Shown here piece by piece: positions 61,708 to 64,000 of a DNA stretch of 64,000 bases. The notes under the pieces were generated by a model. The model saw only the letters and a list, made by a program, of their open reading frames with translations, was not told where the DNA came from and searched no databases. How positions within the stretch are numbered: position 1 is the first letter of the stretch; every line of letters starts with the position of its first letter. Source of the DNA: Ilumatobacteraceae bacterium (GTDB lineage: Bacteria > Actinomycetota > Acidimicrobiia > Acidimicrobiales > Ilumatobacteraceae); the NCBI GenBank assembly GCA_022843125.1, contig JALHOG010000011.1:28645-92644 (forward strand). Reading direction: 5' to 3'. The translations under genes were made by a program, and so were the position numbers.

Positions 61708-61726
61708 TTCGCGCGCAGCGCGCGAA
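61708..61726. terminator. 19-bp palindrome after the lipoate ligase gene
   Basis: TTCGCGCGC and GCGCGCGAA are exact inverted copies around a single A (an 8-bp stem with a 3-nt loop). It lies 13 bp after the stop codon; no T-run follows. Possible terminator insulating the dcw promoter. Confidence 0.35.
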
Positions 61727-61785
61727 CGAGAGCCGTTGGCAGCAGCGTTCCCTTCGATCGCATTCTCCCTGGTCACAGCGTTGTG

Positions 61786-61830
61786 TCGGGTTGAATCGGG
61801 GCTATTTGGTGAACATTGGTTGACTTCGGT
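61786..61830 (+). promoter_or_regulatory. MraZ-type operator: five repeats at 10-bp period
   Basis: TCGGG (61786), TCGGG (61796), TTGGT (61806), TTGGT (61816) and TCGGT (61826) occur every 10 bp, one per helical turn, with 5-bp gaps. MraZ is known to bind TGGGN repeats with 5-bp gaps in front of mraZ. The last two overlap the -35 element (TTGACT, 61820-61825). Confidence 0.65.
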
Positions 61831-61849
61831 GAGCTGGCCAGACCATACT
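61820..61849 (+). promoter_or_regulatory. dcw/mraZ promoter
   Basis: TTGACT (61820-61825), 18-bp spacer, CATACT (61844-61849). Start would be near 61856, giving a ~70-nt leader, with a GGAGGG...CCCTCC stem (61858-61879) and GAGG before GTG 61927. It is unlike the leaderless promoters elsewhere in the window. Confidence 0.5.
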
Positions 61850-61926
61850 GACCGCCACGGAGGGGGAACCCGCGCCCTCCGGCGAGGCAGCGGACGCGGG
61901 AGCATGGAAGGGACGAGGCGCGCATC

Positions 61927-62376
61927 GTGTTCGTCGGTGAGTACGACCGCAGCGTTGACGGCAATGGCCGTCTCGCCCTGCCGTCGACCTTCCGCGACCT
62001 CCTCGGCGACCGCTGCTTCGTCACCCGCCATCCGCTCGGCTACCTCGCTCTGACCTCGACCGAAGCGTTCGGCGCCGGCGCCGCCGAGATCCTCGACAAG
62101 GTGCGCCGAGGCGAGCTGCCCGAATCGGCCACCCGCAACTACGGCGTGAACTCCTCGCTGCTGTCGATCGACAAGCAGGGGCGGATCACGCTCGACGCCG
62201 AGTCGCAGCGGCACGCCGGACTGGCTGACGGGGGCACTGCGATCATCGCCGGCGCGCTCGACTGCCTCCAGATCTGGCGGCCGAGCCGGTTCCGTACCAT
62301 CCGCGGCGAGGACGACGTCAAGCAGCCGGCGCGCGTGTGGAACGACGAGGACGAGACGACCGGGGTGACCGCATGA
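61927..62376 (+). CDS. mraZ: transcriptional regulator MraZ
   Basis: 149 aa. Two AbrB-like repeats: FVGEYDRSVDGNGRLALPST and NSSLLSIDKQGRITLDAESQ. Forms a ring that binds DNA at its own promoter and controls the division and cell-wall cluster. The stop overlaps rsmH (ATGA). GTG 61927 with GAGG nine bases upstream. First gene of the dcw cluster; repeats upstream fit autoregulation. Confidence 0.95.
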   Translation: MFVGEYDRSVDGNGRLALPSTFRDLLGDRCFVTRHPLGYLALTSTEAFGAGAAEILDKVRRGELPESATRNYGVNSSLLSIDKQGRITLDAESQRHAGLADGGTAIIAGALDCLQIWRPSRFRTIRGEDDVKQPARVWNDEDETTGVTA

Positions 62377-63332
62377 CCGCGTCCGGACAGCCGCAGTTCG
62401 AGCACGCGCCCGTGATGCGCGACGAGATCATCGAGGCGTTCCGGGACGTCCCCGCCGGTGTCGTCCTCGACGCGACCCTGGGCGGGGGAGGGCACGCGGA
62501 GGCGATCCTCGAGTCGCGTGGCGACCTCCGCCTGCTCGGCGTCGACCGCGACCCGATGGCACTCGACGCCGCTGCGGCACGCCTGCACCGATTCGGTGAC
62601 CGGGCGATGACGCACCGGTGCCGGTTCGACGCCCTCGACGAGGCGATGGAGGCGCACCGGCTCGACGAACTCAGCGGTGCGCTGTTCGACCTCGGCGTGT
62701 CGTCCCCGCAGCTCGACCGCGCCGACCGTGGGTTCTCGTACCGGCACGAAGGTCCACTCGACATGCGGATGGACACCGATGCGCCGTGGTCGGCCGACGA
62801 TGTGGTCAACGGCTACGCGGAGGACGACCTCGCGCGTGTCATCCGCCAGTACGGCGACGAGCGCTTCGCGAAGCGGATCGCCGGCGCCATCGTCGCCGCC
62901 CGCCCGATCGAGACCACGACCCGGCTCGCCGAGGTGGTCACCGCTGCGATCCCGGCGGCCGCCCGTCGCACCGGAGGGCACCCCGCCAAGCGGACGTTCC
63001 AGGCGATCCGGATCGAGGTCAACGGTGAGCTCGACGCGCTGCCGGAGGCGATCGACAAGGCCATCGACGCGCTCGCTCCGGGCGGACGGCTGGCCGTGCT
63101 CGCCTACCACTCGGGCGAGGACCGGATCGTGAAGGACCGGATCAGGTACGCGCAGACGGGCGGATGCGAGTGTCCGCCGGAGCTGCCGTGCGTCTGCGGA
63201 GCCGTCCAGACCGTTCGCATCGTGCGCGCACCGAAGCGCGCCTCGGCCGCCGAGCAGGCGGTCAACCCGCGTGCTTCGTCGGCCCGGTTGCGCGTCGCCG
63301 AGAAGCTCACAGCAGGGGAGGTGCGTCGCTGA
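62373..63332 (+). CDS. rsmH: 16S rRNA (cytosine1402-N4)-methyltransferase RsmH
   Basis: 319 aa. FEHAPVMRDEIIEAF, the SAM site DATLGGGGHAEAIL, FDLGVSSPQLDRADRGFSYR and GHPAKRTFQAIRIEVN are all diagnostic. Methylates C1402 in the ribosomal P site. ATG 62373 overlaps mraZ by 4 nt. A C-terminal Cys cluster GCECPPELPCVCGA is present, as is usual. Confidence 0.97.
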   Translation: MTASGQPQFEHAPVMRDEIIEAFRDVPAGVVLDATLGGGGHAEAILESRGDLRLLGVDRDPMALDAAAARLHRFGDRAMTHRCRFDALDEAMEAHRLDELSGALFDLGVSSPQLDRADRGFSYRHEGPLDMRMDTDAPWSADDVVNGYAEDDLARVIRQYGDERFAKRIAGAIVAARPIETTTRLAEVVTAAIPAAARRTGGHPAKRTFQAIRIEVNGELDALPEAIDKAIDALAPGGRLAVLAYHSGEDRIVKDRIRYAQTGGCECPPELPCVCGAVQTVRIVRAPKRASAAEQAVNPRASSARLRVAEKLTAGEVRR

Positions 63333-63823
63333 TGGCTGCACCCGTTCGTTCCGGAACTGCGGCCCGCCGCCCGATCGGGAGTCCGGCCGCACAGCGCTCG
63401 GTCCAACTCGAGCTGCTGCCCGGCCGCCGCCGGGTCGCCTGGTTCATGGTCACCCTCCTCGTTCTGGTGGGTGCCGTCATGATCGGTGCGGTCCTGCTGC
63501 ACACCCGCCTCGCCGACCGGCAGCTCGACATCGACGCGCTCGAGCGGTCGGTGCGGGAGGAGCAAGCCGCGTTCGACCTGCTCCGCTCCCAGCGTGCCGA
63601 GTTGCGCTCGCCGACCCGATTGGCGACCGCAGCGGTCGAGCTCGGCATGTCGCCCGGATCCGAGACCGAGTACATCCCTGTCGACCCGATGGTGCTGGCG
63701 ATCACGATCGCGCGGACGGGCGAGATGCCCGTCGGGGCCGACACCGAGGTCGGGAACAACGCCCGTCTGCGACCGCTCGACCAGTTCCGGCTCGTGAAGT
63801 CCGTCAGCGCGGAGGCCCCGTGA
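63332..63823 (+). CDS. ftsL: FtsL-like cell division protein
   Basis: 163 aa bitopic protein: ~35-residue basic cytoplasmic tail, one transmembrane helix (VAWFMVTLLVLVGAVMIGAV), then a short coiled coil (RQLDIDALERSVREEQAAFD) and an extracellular tail. FtsL sequences are poorly conserved, so the call rests on topology and on its place between rsmH and the ftsI-like gene. Overlaps both neighbours (1 nt and 4 nt). Confidence 0.8.
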   Translation: MAAPVRSGTAARRPIGSPAAQRSVQLELLPGRRRVAWFMVTLLVLVGAVMIGAVLLHTRLADRQLDIDALERSVREEQAAFDLLRSQRAELRSPTRLATAAVELGMSPGSETEYIPVDPMVLAITIARTGEMPVGADTEVGNNARLRPLDQFRLVKSVSAEAP

Positions 63824-64000
63824 GTCGTCGCACGCCGCCGCCCCGGAGCACGGGCCGCACGGCGCCCCGAGTCGTGCGGGCCGATCGGGATCCCCGTGGC
63901 CGGGCCGCAGCAGCGGCGGCGCCGTCGTATGCGCCGCGCCGCACCGCACCAGCCGGCGCGAGGAGCGGCCGTTCCACGTCGTCGCGCCCGAGCGAGGCGC
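63820..64000 (+). CDS. ftsI: start of ftsI-like penicillin-binding protein, cut by window end
   Basis: GTG 63820 overlaps the ftsL stop (GTGA) and the frame is open to the end of the window. Only the first 60 codons are visible: an Arg/Pro/Ala-rich cytoplasmic stretch without a domain. The identity is inferred purely from dcw gene order (mraZ-rsmH-ftsL-ftsI). Confidence 0.5.
   Translation, partial: MSRRTPPPRSTGRTAPRVVRADRDPRGRAAAAAAPSYAPRRTAPAGARSGRSTSSRPSEA

Overview
The window is ordinary chromosomal DNA of a high-GC actinobacterium. The evidence is a WhiB regulator, CarD, an MtrA/MtrB-type two-component system, a mycothiol-linked Rv2466c-type reductase, a PimB-like mannosyltransferase, a polyprenol-phosphate mannose synthase-like enzyme, many GTG starts and a dcw cluster opening with mraZ. 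The mix of families (DUF222 HNH protein, LolA-like/VOC fusion, TanNNT promoters placed next to start codons) fits Acidimicrobiia (Ilumatobacter-like). That placement is inference; no 16S rRNA is present. No prophage, insertion sequence or CRISPR array was found.

Layout. 1-5.0 kb: lipoprotein end, ftsK, secreted peptidase. 5.0-11.1 kb: DUF445 protein, LolA-like/VOC fusion, VapBC pair, small hypotheticals, DUF222-HNH protein. 11.1-15.7 kb: a probable selenocysteine-containing Rv2466c-family reductase (in-frame TGA at the first active-site Cys), then the coupled rimO-pgsA-cinA operon, tRNA-Arg(TCT) and carD. 15.7-22.1 kb: beta-hydroxyacid dehydrogenase, a P450-SDR operon divergent from its TetR regulator, acyl-ACP thioesterase, PPK2, class III aminotransferase. 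22.1-25.5 kb: Fur/PerR-type regulator, rubrerythrin, Fe-S oxidoreductase and DUF3501, then WhiB. 25.5-33.5 kb: trpD-thrB, exonuclease/GIY-YIG protein, YacP-like NYN protein, saccharopine-dehydrogenase-like enzyme, DUF1990, lipoprotein. 33.5-40.2 kb: inverted-repeat cluster, GntR/membrane operon, small Cys-rich protein, queG-pimB, SRPBCC, ROK glucokinase. 40.2-50.6 kb: ppa, alaC-type aminotransferase, ACT protein, Tat-exported protein, glpK, pfkA, GerMN lipoprotein with mtrB and mtrA, inositol monophosphatase. 50.7-61.7 kb: GT2 synthase, dinB, DUF3040, the MoxR-DUF58-transglutaminase operon, ROK protein, acyl-CoA dehydrogenase, HNH protein, lipoate-ligase-like protein. 61.7-64.0 kb: start of the dcw cluster: mraZ, rsmH, ftsL and the start of an ftsI-like gene.

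How the genes connect. Central carbon genes (glucokinase, pfkA, glpK, ppa) are scattered as single units. The cell-division genes ftsK and mraZ-rsmH-ftsL bracket the window. The 22 kb module looks like peroxide or iron-linked redox defence. The MoxR/DUF58/transglutaminase genes form one coupled operon.

Two signals recur. First, about two dozen genes have a TANNNT hexamer 6-10 nt before the start codon, so leaderless transcripts are probably the norm here; I used this to choose several starts. Second, regulatory palindromes or repeats sit directly on promoters (18.6 kb TetR, 22.1 kb Fur, 35.0 kb GntR, 61.8 kb MraZ). The most notable single observation is the UGA-for-Cys codon in the reductase at 11.1-11.7 kb, followed by a hairpin with bacterial SECIS geometry.
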